The notes beneath the pieces were generated by a model. The model was given only the letters and a program-made list of their open reading frames with translations. It was not told where the DNA came from and searched no databases. From Chloroflexota bacterium (lineage in GTDB: Bacteria > Chloroflexota > Anaerolineae > DTLA01): 62,295 nucleotides of DNA. Below, piece after piece: positions 46,302-54,260 of the stretch. Location of the stretch: positions 1-62,295 of the forward strand of contig JADBJK010000014.1 in the NCBI GenBank assembly GCA_014874485.1, in the 5' to 3' direction. Within the stretch, counting starts at the first letter, position 1. Each line of letters opens with the position of its first letter. The position numbers and the translations under genes are program-made.

Positions 46302-46952
46302 ATGAGCGTTGAACCGGCTGCTGTGGACGCGACGACCCTGGAATCCAGCCTGAGGCAGGTGAAGGGCGTGTACGCGTGTCGGGTGGTGATGGATACGCCC
46401 GACGAGATCGGCGAGATTCACGTAGTGGGCGCGCCCGACCGCAAGCCCAAGCAAATCGTCCGAGACATAGAGTCGCTCCTGTTCGCCAAGTTCGGCCTGC
46501 GGGTGAACTACCGCAAGATCAGCCTGGCGCAGATGCAGGAGGAGAAAGCCTTCGCGGGGTTGGGGTCTCGCCCCCGGCTCCTGGCGGCGGAATGCGTGAG
46601 CGAAGGCGACGCCGAGGTGGTGCGGGTGCGGTTGGCCGACAACGGCAACGTCTTTGAGGGCGTGGCCCACCACCCGAAGGGCGACGACAACGCGGGCCGG
46701 GCCGCGTGCCTGGCGACGCTGGACGCCCTCAACCGGATGGTGAGCAAGAGCGGGCTGTTTACCTTGGACGCGCTGGAAGTGATGCCGGTGGCGAACCGCG
46801 AAATCGTGATCGTGGTGGTTACGTTTGCCTTTGCCGCGGGCGAGGAGCACCTCATCGGCACCAGTTTCTATCGCGGGGATATGGTGGAATCGGCCGTGCG
46901 GGCCACGCTGGACAGCGTCAACCGACGGCTTTCACTCATACGGTCGCTCTAG
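46302..46952 (+). CDS. Unknown two-lobed soluble protein
   Basis: A 216-residue protein not assigned to a named family. The first half (about 18-75) reads as a small alpha/beta unit: VKGVYACRVV, IGEIHVVG, KQIVRDIESLLFAKFGLRVN. The second half (about 95-216) repeats a beta-rich pattern with RVRLADNGNVFEGVA, a helix AACLATLDALNRM and a final RATLDSVNRRLSLI. It has no membrane segment or catalytic motif. ATG at 46302 with ggagg upstream. It precedes the 26-residue peptide gene and the HD-GYP gene on the same strand. Confidence 0.75.
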   Translation: MSVEPAAVDATTLESSLRQVKGVYACRVVMDTPDEIGEIHVVGAPDRKPKQIVRDIESLLFAKFGLRVNYRKISLAQMQEEKAFAGLGSRPRLLAAECVSEGDAEVVRVRLADNGNVFEGVAHHPKGDDNAGRAACLATLDALNRMVSKSGLFTLDALEVMPVANREIVIVVVTFAFAAGEEHLIGTSFYRGDMVESAVRATLDSVNRRLSLIRSL

Positions 46953-47103
46953 GGTTTGGGCGCGGAGACGCCCGACCGAGCGCAACGGAAGGGATGGGAG
47001 GCGGCATCTGGCTGAAGAAGCCTGAAGCGGAGCGAAGGGGAATCGGAAGAGACCTCACATACTTTCGGCCGAAAGGCTAGACTAGCGAAGGAGGAGATTC
47101 CCC

Positions 47104-47184
47104 ATGAAGTGGAGAGTCCTTTACGCGCTGATGATCGTCGCCAGCATCGTCGCCGCAGCCGGCGCCACCGCCAAGTGGCACTAG
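47104..47184 (+). CDS. 26-residue hydrophobic peptide
   Basis: A tiny gene with a textbook start: aggagg at 47089-47094, 9 nt before ATG, and a TAG stop at 47182. The peptide begins MKWRVLYALM, has one hydrophobic helix (about 5-22, rich in Val/Ile/Ala) and ends AKWH. The basic N-terminus and hydrophobic core suggest a membrane peptide or an exported pro-peptide. It lies between the 216-residue unknown gene and the HD-GYP gene. Too short for homology arguments; the evidence is the strong ribosome site and the placement. Confidence 0.55.
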   Translation: MKWRVLYALMIVASIVAAAGATAKWH

Positions 47185-47225
47185 GATGAACACACCGGCC
47201 GCCTCCCATCTCCGTCCGGTTAGAC

Positions 47226-47254
47226 TTGCCGATTTGTCCAACTCTGAATAAACT
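47226..47254 (+). promoter_or_regulatory. Weak promoter before the HD-GYP gene
   Basis: TTGCCG (47226-47231), 17-bp spacer, TAAACT (47249-47254), 77 bp upstream of the GTG at 47332. Confidence 0.4.
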
Positions 47255-47331
47255 CGGCATGTGGCCTCTGGGAATCCCGGGGCGAAACACGACAACCCGC
47301 AGGATCGTGCGGTTTCGGGGAGAATGTTCTT

Positions 47332-48666
47332 GTGAGGGAACTGCCCAGGCGCGCTCAAGTCTACATCATCTTCCTCGCGTTGGCAGCCCTGTTGGGAATC
47401 CTGGGCATGTTGCCGACGCTGATGGCTCAGCCATCCCTGTGGCCTGTTGTTCTGCTCTTCGCAGGGCTCATCTGTCTGTCTGACCTCTTCCCCATCGTGA
47501 TGCCATTTCCAGGCGACGCCGAAATGACCGTATCGGGCGCGGTGCAGGCGGCGGTCGCCATCCTGTTCGGCCCGGCTGTGGCGGTGTGGGCCGCCTTCCT
47601 GGGCACGCTGGTGGCCGAGGCCATCCTGCGTCGGGCCTGGCACAAGGCAACGTTCAACGTGTCCCAGATGGTGATCACCTTCGGGGCTATGGGCTCGTTG
47701 TATCGCCTTCTCTACGATGGGAGCGTGAACCCGCTGAACTCCCCCCAGAATGCGGCGGCCCTGGCGATCCTGGCCGTCTTCTACTACGTGGTCAACACGG
47801 GGATGGTGTCGCTCATCATTGCCTTCGTGAACCAGGTCTCGGCGTCCTACGTCTGGAAGGTGAGTTTCCGCAACATTGCCTGGCACGAACTCACCATGGT
47901 TCCGCTGGGCGCCATGATCGCGATCCTGTGGCAGGCCAGCCCGTGGGCCATTGTCCTGATGGTGCTGCCGCTGGCGGTGGTGCGCACCTCGCTGCTGCAG
48001 TCCAGCACCCTGCAACTGCAAACGATGGAGACGCTCATGGCGCTGGCGGATACGATTGACCAGCGCGACCCGACCACCTACGAGCACTCGCAGCGCGTGG
48101 CCATGTTCGCCGAGATGATCGCCAGGGAGATGGGGCTTCCGCAGGATCAGGTGGAACTCATCTCCATGTCGGCGCGCCTGCACGATGTGGGCAAGATCGG
48201 CATGAGCAATGCGCTGCTGTACAAGCCTCAGCAGTTCTCGCTGGAGGAGTGGCACGAGTTCCGCCGCCATCCCACCATCGGCGCGAGCATGGTGGAGAAC
48301 TTCCCCCTGTTCCGCAAGGGCCGCGACCTGATTCTGCATCACCACGAGCGCTGGGACGGGCAGGGCTATCCAGACCGCCTGGCGGGCGAGGAGATTCCCC
48401 TGGGCGCGCGCATCATCGCCGCCGCCGACGCGCTGGAGGCCATGACCGCAGACCGCGTGTACCGCGACGCGCTGACCCTGGACGCCGCCGTGGAGGAGTT
48501 CAGGCGGGAGCGGGGTCGCCAGTTTGACCCCAAGGTGGCCGACGCCCTTATCGCCGTGCTGGAACGGTACCGCCGCGAGGAGCCCGACTGGGAGCGCGAG
48601 ACGTTCCAGAAGCGCGTGCGCGGGTACCCGGTGGTGCAGCCCATCTCCAGCCAGGTGGGGAGTTGA
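47332..48666 (+). CDS. Membrane HD-GYP domain phosphodiesterase
   Basis: A 444-residue protein with about seven hydrophobic helices in residues 8-220, including WPVVLLFAGLICLSDLFPIV and several Ala/Val-rich segments, then a cytoplasmic HD-GYP domain (about 235-425). The metal motif is ARLHDVGKIG, followed by HHHERWDGQGYP (GYP loop) and IIAAADALEAMTADR. HD-GYP enzymes hydrolyse c-di-GMP to pGpG/GMP. The membrane half resembles input domains that sense an unknown signal. GTG at 47332 with a cggggag purine run. One base separates its stop from the DUF5317 start. Confidence 0.92.
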   Translation: MRELPRRAQVYIIFLALAALLGILGMLPTLMAQPSLWPVVLLFAGLICLSDLFPIVMPFPGDAEMTVSGAVQAAVAILFGPAVAVWAAFLGTLVAEAILRRAWHKATFNVSQMVITFGAMGSLYRLLYDGSVNPLNSPQNAAALAILAVFYYVVNTGMVSLIIAFVNQVSASYVWKVSFRNIAWHELTMVPLGAMIAILWQASPWAIVLMVLPLAVVRTSLLQSSTLQLQTMETLMALADTIDQRDPTTYEHSQRVAMFAEMIAREMGLPQDQVELISMSARLHDVGKIGMSNALLYKPQQFSLEEWHEFRRHPTIGASMVENFPLFRKGRDLILHHHERWDGQGYPDRLAGEEIPLGARIIAAADALEAMTADRVYRDALTLDAAVEEFRRERGRQFDPKVADALIAVLERYRREEPDWERETFQKRVRGYPVVQPISSQVGS

Positions 48667-48667
48667 C

Positions 48668-49246
48668 GTGATCCTGCTGGTCTTCGCGCTGCTGGCGCTC
48701 CTCATCGCATTGGCCCGCGGCGGCGACATCATGGCGCTGGCGCGGGTTCCCTTCCGGATGGGCTGGCTGGCGATTCTCGCTGTGGGCCTCCAGATTCTCA
48801 TTTTCTCGCAGTGGTGGGCGCGGTCGGCGCTGGCCGGTTGGACGCCGGCGCTGTACGTCCTGTCGCTGGCGCTGCTCGTGGGGCTGGTGGCGGCCAACTG
48901 GCGGCTGCCTGGGATGCCGGTGGTGGGGCTGGGGCTGGCATGCAATGCGCTGGCCATCGGGCTGAACGGCGGGAGGATGCCGGCTTCGCTCGCCGCCCTG
49001 CGCACCGCCGGTCTGGAGTTCGTCATCCTCAAGGCCGGGACGCTCGGCTCCTCGGCCAATACGGTCCTGCTGGGGCCGGAGACGCGCGTCCCCTTCCTGT
49101 GCGACATCTTCGCACTCCCCTCGTGGTTCCCCCTGGCGACGGTCTTCTCGGTGGGCGACGTGCTCATCGCGGTGGGGGCCGCCTGGTTCTTGCTGGCGGT
49201 CGTGCGGCCCAGGGCCAGGAGTGGGACTTCACCGCAGAGACGCTGA
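48668..49246 (+). CDS. DUF5317 membrane protein
   Basis: A 192-residue protein with about five membrane helices that matches the DUF5317 pattern: ILLVFALLALLIALARGGD at the start, NALAIGLNGGRMPAS and KAGTLGSSANTVLLGPET in the middle, and PLATVFSVGDVLIAVGAAW near the end. Function unknown. GTG at 48668 directly follows the HD-GYP stop, so the pair is translationally linked. The last residues (RSGTSPQRR) and the stop codon are encoded by the first unit of the 115-bp tandem repeat. Confidence 0.82.
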   Translation: MILLVFALLALLIALARGGDIMALARVPFRMGWLAILAVGLQILIFSQWWARSALAGWTPALYVLSLALLVGLVAANWRLPGMPVVGLGLACNALAIGLNGGRMPASLAALRTAGLEFVILKAGTLGSSANTVLLGPETRVPFLCDIFALPSWFPLATVFSVGDVLIAVGAAWFLLAVVRPRARSGTSPQRR

Positions 49247-49640
49247 GGGCGCAGAGGGTTTGTCTTTTGTCATCCTGAGCGAAGCGAAGGATCCCGGTGG
49301 GCGGGGTGCTTCGCGGCTGCACCGCTCGGCATGACAGGCTACAGCACCGCAGAGTCGCTGAGGGCGCAGAGGGTTTGTCTTTTGTCATCCTGAGCGACGC
49401 GAAGGATCCCGGTGGGCGGGGTGCTTCGCGGCTGCACCGCTCGGCATGACAGGCTACAGCACCGCAGAGTCGCTGAGGGCGCAGAGGGTTTGTCTTTTGT
49501 CATCCTGAGCGAAGCGAAGGATCCCGGTGGGCGGGGTGCTTCGCGGCTGCACCGCTCGGCATGACAGGCTACCGCACCGCAGGGACGCTGAGGGCGCAAA
49601 GGGTTTTGTTTTCTTTCATCCTGGTCGCTCGGCATGATGG
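49231..49640. repeat. 115-bp tandem repeat array
   Basis: Units start at 49231, 49346 and 49461 (exact 115-bp period), with a partial diverged unit from 49576. Each begins accgcagag, contains gtcatcctgagcgaagcgaa and ends ctcggcatgacaggctac. The array starts inside the DUF5317 gene and ends 5 bp before copy B of the 228-bp element. No coding function is evident. Confidence 0.93.
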
Positions 49641-49645
49641 CGGCT

Positions 49646-49873
49646 GGGTGCATTTCAGTGTGGGGGCAAGGCTGCTGCGATAGGCAGTCTCTTTCGCCGC
49701 CTGGCGTAGGGCGATGGGGCTGCTTGACCTCACCTAACCCCTCCCACACCCTCCCCTTTCCTCTCCGCCCGCGGAGAGGAAAGGGGAGGGCCGGGGTGGG
49801 GATAGGTGAGGTAGATTCTGCGCGACAATCTAACGACATTCGGTCACTCTTGCCCCAGAATGGAAATGCACCC
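49646..49873. mobile_element. 228-bp MITE-like element, copy B
   Basis: Same length as copy A. Terminal inverted repeats: GGGTGCATTTCAGTGTGGGG at the left and complementary ccagaatggaaatgcaccc at the right. The central hairpin is perfect (cctcccctttcctctccgc with its complement). Its right end is 15 bp from the -35 box of the radical SAM gene promoter. Non-coding. Confidence 0.85.
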
Positions 49874-49888
49874 TGGTGTCCCCCTCCA

Positions 49889-49917
49889 TTGCCCGCGCCC
49901 GACGTCCGTGTTACAAT
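49889..49917 (+). promoter_or_regulatory. Sigma-A promoter for the radical SAM gene
   Basis: TTGCCC (49889-49894), 17-bp spacer, TACAAT (49912-49917), ending 28 bp before the ATG at 49946. Confidence 0.7.
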
Positions 49918-49945
49918 AGGGCGACAGGGTTTCCGGGGGCGATGC

Positions 49946-51004
49946 ATGGCCAGGTGTGCGTTCTGCGGCAAGCGCGACCGGTTGGTGGCGGAAGTGCTGG
50001 GCGTATGCGCCGACTGCATCCGTTCGCGGCCCGAGGCGCTGGCCCGCGTTGCGGAGCGTCGGGCGCAGGCCCGTCGCGAGTTCGGCCTGCCGGTTGCGCC
50101 CCCGCGTACCGAGGGGGGCGTGGTCTGCCGCATCTGCGCCAACGAGTGCCGCATGGGCGAAGGCGAGCGCGGGTTCTGCGGCCTGCGGGTGGCGCGCAGG
50201 GGCAAACTCGTTCATCTGGCGGGCACGCCGCGCGCCGGCCTGTTGCAGAGTTACCACGACCCGCTCCCCACGAACTGCGTCGCCGACCCCGTGTGCATCG
50301 GCCATTCCAAGCGCGGGCGCACGAACCTTGCCGTCTTCTACGGCGCGTGCTCCTTTGACTGCGTGTACTGCCAGAACTGGCACTTCCGGCAGATGACCCC
50401 ATCGGGGCGGCGGATGTCGGCGCGGGAACTGGCCGACCAGGCAGGGACGCGCGCCGCGTGCGTGTGCTACTTCGGCGGCGATCCCACGCCGCAGATGCCC
50501 CACGCGCTGGCGGCGTCGCGCATCCTGGCCCAGCGCGGGCTCCACGTGTGCTGGGAGACCAACGGCTCCATGAACCCGCGCCTGCTGCACCAGGCCGTGC
50601 GCCTGTCGCTGGCCACCGGCGGGACGGTGAAGTTTGACCTGAAGGCGTGGGACAGGTCGCTGCACATGGCGCTCACGGGCGCGGACAACCGCCGGACCTT
50701 GGAGAACTTCGCGCGGGCCGCAGAGATGGGTCGGTCGCGCGCCGAACCACCCCTGGTCGTGGCCAGCACGCTCCTGGTGCCTGGCTACGTGGACGCGCAG
50801 GAGGTGCGGGCCATCGCGCGGTTCATCGCCGCGCTTGACCGCAATATCCCCTACGTCCTGCTGGCGTTCGCGCCCGCGTTCCTCATGCATGACCTGCCGT
50901 GCACGTCGTCGGCCCACGCCCGCGAGGCGCTGGAGGCGGCACAGGCCGAGGGGCTGACGCGGGTACGCACCGGCAACCGCCACCTGCTGGACGTGGGCTG
51001 GTAG
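49946..51004 (+). CDS. Radical SAM protein, PFL-activase-like
   Basis: A 352-residue radical SAM enzyme with the cluster motif CSFDCVYCQNW (CxxxCxxC, about residues 134-141). Upstream are two cysteine-rich segments, CAFCGKRDRLV...CADC and CRICANECRMGEGERGFCG, the latter typical of the pyruvate-formate-lyase-activating-like/AmmeMemoRadiSam relatives. The SAM-binding FGGDPTPQ and ETNG blocks follow. The target is unknown; relatives make glycyl radicals or modify small molecules. ATG at 49946. Confidence 0.88.
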   Translation: MARCAFCGKRDRLVAEVLGVCADCIRSRPEALARVAERRAQARREFGLPVAPPRTEGGVVCRICANECRMGEGERGFCGLRVARRGKLVHLAGTPRAGLLQSYHDPLPTNCVADPVCIGHSKRGRTNLAVFYGACSFDCVYCQNWHFRQMTPSGRRMSARELADQAGTRAACVCYFGGDPTPQMPHALAASRILAQRGLHVCWETNGSMNPRLLHQAVRLSLATGGTVKFDLKAWDRSLHMALTGADNRRTLENFARAAEMGRSRAEPPLVVASTLLVPGYVDAQEVRAIARFIAALDRNIPYVLLAFAPAFLMHDLPCTSSAHAREALEAAQAEGLTRVRTGNRHLLDVGW

Positions 51005-51018
51005 CGGGCAGCGCGGCT

Positions 51019-51047
51019 TTGCCAGGTGGCGCCACATCCGCTACAAT
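51019..51047 (+). promoter_or_regulatory. Sigma-A promoter for the ferredoxin gene
   Basis: TTGCCA (51019-51024), 17-bp spacer, TACAAT (51042-51047), ending 28 bp before the ATG at 51076. Confidence 0.7.
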
Positions 51048-51075
51048 ATGCCCACGTGTCGCCCTGGAGGCGCTG

Positions 51076-52053
51076 ATGAACGTCGTGCTTCGCGCACTGC
51101 TGTACGCTGCAGGGGGTGTGGTGGCCGTCCTCGCGGCCGTGTGGGTATTCGGCGAGCGGTGGCGGCTCATCCGTCCTTCCACGCGCCGCTGGTTCGCGGG
51201 CGGATGGCGCAACCTGCCGCAGAAGATTCACGGGTACGTGTACGCGCGGTGGAGCAATCAGTACATCGGCATCGCTATACACCGCATGCGCCCAGGCCCG
51301 CGCAAGTTCCAGAGCAACTCGGCGGACCATTACCACGGCAAGGTGCTGCCCCATGCATTGGCGCGACAGGTGGTCATGCTCAATCACGACCTGGACCTGC
51401 GCGACCAGGAGCAGGTGATCCCGTATCCCGTGGCGCGCGACATCGTGCTGCGCAGCCCCGAGCACATCGCCGTGTACGATTGCCCGTGCCGCTCGGCCAG
51501 GACCAACCCGTGCCTGCCGCTGGACGTGTGCATGATCGTCGGCGAGCCGTTCGTGAGTTTCCTGCTGGAGCACAACCCGCAATCGGCGCGGCGCATCACG
51601 CGCGAGGAGGCGCTCGCCATCCTGGAGGCCGAGCACGCGCGCGGGCACGTGCACACGGCGTACTTCAAGGATGCCATGGAGGGGCGGTTCTACGCTATCT
51701 GCAACTGCTGCAAATGCTGCTGCGGCGGGATTCAGGCCATGGTGCAGGCGGGCGTGCCGATGATCGCCTCGTCGGGGTATATCGCGCAGATAGACCCAAG
51801 CCGATGCACGGGGTGCGGGCTGTGTGCCGAGGTGTGCCCGTTCAAGGCGGTGCGCGTGGAGGATGGCGGGTCGGGCAGGCGCGTGGCGCGGGTGGACGAG
51901 GCCCTGTGCATGGGGTGCGGCGTGTGCCAGGCGCGGTGCGCCTTCGGCGTGCCCGTGCTGGTGCGAGATGCGCGCAAGCCCGTGCCGATGGACATCGCGG
52001 CCCTGGAAGGCCAGCGGCCGTTCCGAGAGCGGATTCTGGAATCCGAAAACTGA
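51076..52053 (+). CDS. Membrane-anchored 4Fe-4S ferredoxin-like protein
   Basis: A 325-residue protein with one N-terminal membrane helix (about 4-26), a middle domain with its own cysteines (YDCPCRSARTNPC and the unusual CNCCKCCCGG), and a C-terminal two-cluster ferredoxin (CTGCGLCAEVCPF and CMGCGVCQARCAF). It probably transfers electrons at the inner face of the membrane; the middle cysteines could hold a further cluster. ATG at 51076 with ctggagg. It shares its strand with the zinc-ribbon gene 19 bp downstream. Confidence 0.87.
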   Translation: MNVVLRALLYAAGGVVAVLAAVWVFGERWRLIRPSTRRWFAGGWRNLPQKIHGYVYARWSNQYIGIAIHRMRPGPRKFQSNSADHYHGKVLPHALARQVVMLNHDLDLRDQEQVIPYPVARDIVLRSPEHIAVYDCPCRSARTNPCLPLDVCMIVGEPFVSFLLEHNPQSARRITREEALAILEAEHARGHVHTAYFKDAMEGRFYAICNCCKCCCGGIQAMVQAGVPMIASSGYIAQIDPSRCTGCGLCAEVCPFKAVRVEDGGSGRRVARVDEALCMGCGVCQARCAFGVPVLVRDARKPVPMDIAALEGQRPFRERILESEN

Positions 52054-52072
52054 TACCTTATGGAGGTTCGCA

Positions 52073-52603
52073 ATGCGGTGCGTTTCGTGTGGCGGGGAGT
52101 TGGTGGGGACGGAGGCGTGCGGCCTGCAGATTGACCGCTGCCACCTGTGCGGCGGGATGTGGCTGAACCGAGGCGAACTGGACAGCCTGGTGAGCGCCGA
52201 GGACGAGGACGTGCGGTGGATGGACCTGGACCTGTGGGCCGAGGCGCAGAAGGTAACGGGCGCGGTTTCGCCGCGGGAGTGTCCCTACGGCCACGGGCCG
52301 CTGGCTACGCTCACCTACGGCGATTCGGGCGTGCAGGTGGACGTGTGCCGAACGTGCGGCGGCGTGTGGCTGGATTCGGGCGAGTTGGAGCGGATTGTGG
52401 ACTACCTGGAGGAGCAGGCGGCGTCGCTGTCGTTGTCGGGATACGTCCGCGAGTCGCTACAGGAGGCGAAGGAGTTGATCGCGGGCGGCGAGGGCCGTGC
52501 CGCCGAATGGAAGGACCTGCGGGCGGTGCTGCGGATGCTGCGGATGCGCCTGGCGGTAGAGCACCCGGCCATTGCGGCGGTCCTGCGGTCGCTCCCGCGC
52601 TAG
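52073..52603 (+). CDS. Double zf-TFIIB zinc-ribbon protein
   Basis: A 176-residue protein with two CxxC...CxxCGG(M/V)WL zinc ribbons of the zf-TFIIB kind: CVSCGGELVG with CHLCGGMWLNRGELD, and CPYGHG with CRTCGGVWLDSGELE. A helical tail follows (about 105-176). Proteins of this type are small, poorly characterised zinc binders. ATG at 52073 with tggagg. Probably co-transcribed with the ferredoxin. Confidence 0.88.
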   Translation: MRCVSCGGELVGTEACGLQIDRCHLCGGMWLNRGELDSLVSAEDEDVRWMDLDLWAEAQKVTGAVSPRECPYGHGPLATLTYGDSGVQVDVCRTCGGVWLDSGELERIVDYLEEQAASLSLSGYVRESLQEAKELIAGGEGRAAEWKDLRAVLRMLRMRLAVEHPAIAAVLRSLPR

Positions 52604-52604
52604 A

Positions 52605-52773
52605 GAAGAGGTGCGGGGCCCTGAGGGCCGGGCCCCGCATTCGTGGGGTGAGGGTGCGCCAGAGGGGCATCTGGGCGTACCGTAGAGGGGCATCCGTCGG
52701 GGGCGCGAACCCCGACACGGCAGGCACCGCTGTTCATGTGCGTTCCAGGGCTTGGAACGTTTGTTCTACCGAC
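52605..52773 (-). ncRNA. Candidate small RNA
   Basis: A strong promoter (52780-52808) points into 170 bp with no gene on this strand. The predicted RNA has a hairpin cgttcca/tggaacg near its 5' end, a gtcgggg/ccccgac hairpin in the middle, two copies of gatgcccctct, and ends in a 10-bp GC hairpin (52612-52639) followed by cctcttct. It matches none of the SRP, 6S, RNase P or tmRNA landmarks that I could check by eye. Called from promoter plus terminator-like hairpin only. Confidence 0.45.
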
Positions 52774-52779
52774 AGTCCC

Positions 52780-52808
52780 ATCATAGCACAGATGTTCTAT
52801 TCTGTCAA
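52780..52808 (-). promoter_or_regulatory. Promoter with embedded ACAGA-N8-TCTGT inverted repeat
   Basis: Minus strand TTGACA (52803-52808), 17-bp spacer, TATGAT (52780-52785). The inverted repeat ACAGA-N8-TCTGT overlaps the -35 and spacer. Nearly the same as the cold-shock gene promoter at 56843-56871. Confidence 0.75.
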
Positions 52809-52848
52809 GGGGATTTTGTTTAAAATTTCGTGCACGGGGAGGAATACG

Positions 52849-53235
52849 ATGGGCAAGCACATCATCGCGACGGACAAAGCGCCCGCGGCGGCAGGGCCGT
52901 ACTCGCAGGCGGTGCGGGTGGGGAATTTGGTGTTCACGGCGGGGCAGGTGGGCCTCGTGCCGGGGACCAAGGAGTTCGCCGGGCCGGATATCGCCTCGCA
53001 GACCCGCCAGGTGCTCAAGAACATCCAGGGGATTCTGGAGGCCGCCGGTTCGGGCCTGGAGCACGTGGTGAAGACCACGGTGTTCCTGCAGGACATCGCC
53101 GAGTGGCCCGCGATGAACGCGGTGTACGCCGAGTTCTTCCCGACCAACGCGCCGGCGCGGTCGGCGGTGCAGGTGGCGGCGCTGCCCCTGGGCGCCAAGG
53201 TGGAGATTGAGGTCGTGGCCGAGGTGCCCGCGTAG
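52849..53235 (+). CDS. ridA: RidA family enamine/imine deaminase
   Basis: A 128-residue RidA (YjgF/UK114) protein that hydrolyses reactive enamines/imines made by PLP enzymes. Typical segments: KAPAAAGPYSQAV, VFTAGQVGLVPGT, VVKTTVFLQDIAEWPAMN and FFPTNAPARSAVQVAALP with the conserved Arg. ATG at 52849 with ggggagg upstream. It is divergent from the candidate small RNA. Confidence 0.96.
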   Translation: MGKHIIATDKAPAAAGPYSQAVRVGNLVFTAGQVGLVPGTKEFAGPDIASQTRQVLKNIQGILEAAGSGLEHVVKTTVFLQDIAEWPAMNAVYAEFFPTNAPARSAVQVAALPLGAKVEIEVVAEVPA

Positions 53236-53385
53236 CGCGGCGCTTGCTGCGCGGGGCTGGCCCGCCGAAGCCGGGCGGCGGATGCGGAGCGCCCGTCGTG
53301 GGGCGGCTCCGGTGGATTCCGACACGCATAGAGGAATGCGACAGGGGTGCATGGCGGCCGCGTCGCTTTGCGGTTCTCCTGGGCT

Positions 53386-53414
53386 TTGACAGTCCGCCGC
53401 TCGCACGCTATTCT
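53386..53414 (+). promoter_or_regulatory. Sigma-A promoter for the ferritin-like gene
   Basis: TTGACA (53386-53391), 17-bp spacer, TATTCT (53409-53414), ending 27 bp before the ATG. Confidence 0.75.
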
Positions 53415-53441
53415 TTGCGCAACCAACTCCGGAGGAAACGC

Positions 53442-53921
53442 ATGGATCAGAAGGGACTCTTGGAAGCCGTGCAGACTGCCATAGAAGCCGAACGCGCTGC
53501 GCGTCAGTTCTACCTTTCCGCTGCCGACAAGGCTACCAATCCCCAGGGCAAGGCCCTGCTCCTGCAACTGGCCGATTCTGAGGCGTACCACGAGCAGAAG
53601 TTGTTGGACCTCGTGCAGTCGCTGGGCGCGGGTCGGTTCATCGCCTACGAGGGCAGGGAATTGGCCCGACCCAAACCCGAGGGAGGCCGCGCGTCGCGGG
53701 AGGAAGCAAACCCGCGCGACGTCGTAGATGTCCTCAACCTGGCCATGGAGGCCGAACAGAAGGCCCAGGACAGGTATCGGAAACTCGCCGAGTCCACGGC
53801 CGACCCGTTGGGGAAGGCGATGTTTGAGCGCCTGGCCCAGGAGGAGGGCGTCCATTACCGAATCTTGTCGGACGAGTTCTATACCCTGTCCAACAAGGGC
53901 TTGTGGGTGTGGGCCGAGTAA
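53442..53921 (+). CDS. Ferritin-like (rubrerythrin-type) di-iron protein
   Basis: A 159-residue four-helix protein with two internally similar halves. Each carries the di-iron pattern: AIEAERAARQFY with ADSEAYHEQKL, then AMEAEQKAQDRY with AQEEGVHYRIL (E and ExxH pairs). It lacks the rubredoxin tail of full rubrerythrin; a rubredoxin domain is instead found on the FTR-like protein encoded about 800 bp downstream. Likely role: peroxide reduction or iron handling. ATG at 53442 with ggagg. Confidence 0.9.
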   Translation: MDQKGLLEAVQTAIEAERAARQFYLSAADKATNPQGKALLLQLADSEAYHEQKLLDLVQSLGAGRFIAYEGRELARPKPEGGRASREEANPRDVVDVLNLAMEAEQKAQDRYRKLAESTADPLGKAMFERLAQEEGVHYRILSDEFYTLSNKGLWVWAE

Positions 53922-53990
53922 GCCGCGAGCGAACCCGCCGGCTTCCCGCCGCATCTAACGTGTAGAACCTTGGAACATGAGGAGAAAATG

Positions 53991-54260
53991 ATGAACAAAC
54001 CGACCCGGCAACGTCCATTGATGTATGGCTTGAGCACCTGCGGCTGGTGCCGCAAGGCGCGAACGTGGCTTGAAGAACGCTTCGGGGAAGGGGGATTTGA
54101 CCTGGTGTATGTGGATCTCCTTCCGACCGAGGAGAAGATGCAGGTCATGCAAGAACTTCGCAAGTACACGCCGAGCCCGGCCTTTCCGATGGTCCTGGCC
54201 GACGACGAGTGCATCATCGGCTACCGCGAAGATGAGTACAGGAGGGTGTTTGGCGCATGA
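53991..54260 (+). CDS. Glutaredoxin-like protein (CGWC)
   Basis: An 89-residue thioredoxin-fold protein with active site STCGWCRKA, the cis-proline segment in SPAFPMV and a compact C-terminal DDECIIGYREDEYR. It would carry electrons as a dithiol. Two ATGs are adjacent; 53991 has the better spacing from aggag. Its stop overlaps the FTR-like gene start by 4 bp (ATGA), implying that the two proteins work together. Confidence 0.9.
   Translation: MNKPTRQRPLMYGLSTCGWCRKARTWLEERFGEGGFDLVYVDLLPTEEKMQVMQELRKYTPSPAFPMVLADDECIIGYREDEYRRVFGA

Noticed and set aside
52670-52700. tRNA or tmRNA-like T-arm (gtcggggttcgcgcccccgac) on the minus strand
   Set aside because: No acceptor stem, anticodon arm or CCA partner around it, and the loop lacks the conserved A of TTCRA; kept only as a hairpin in the candidate RNA.
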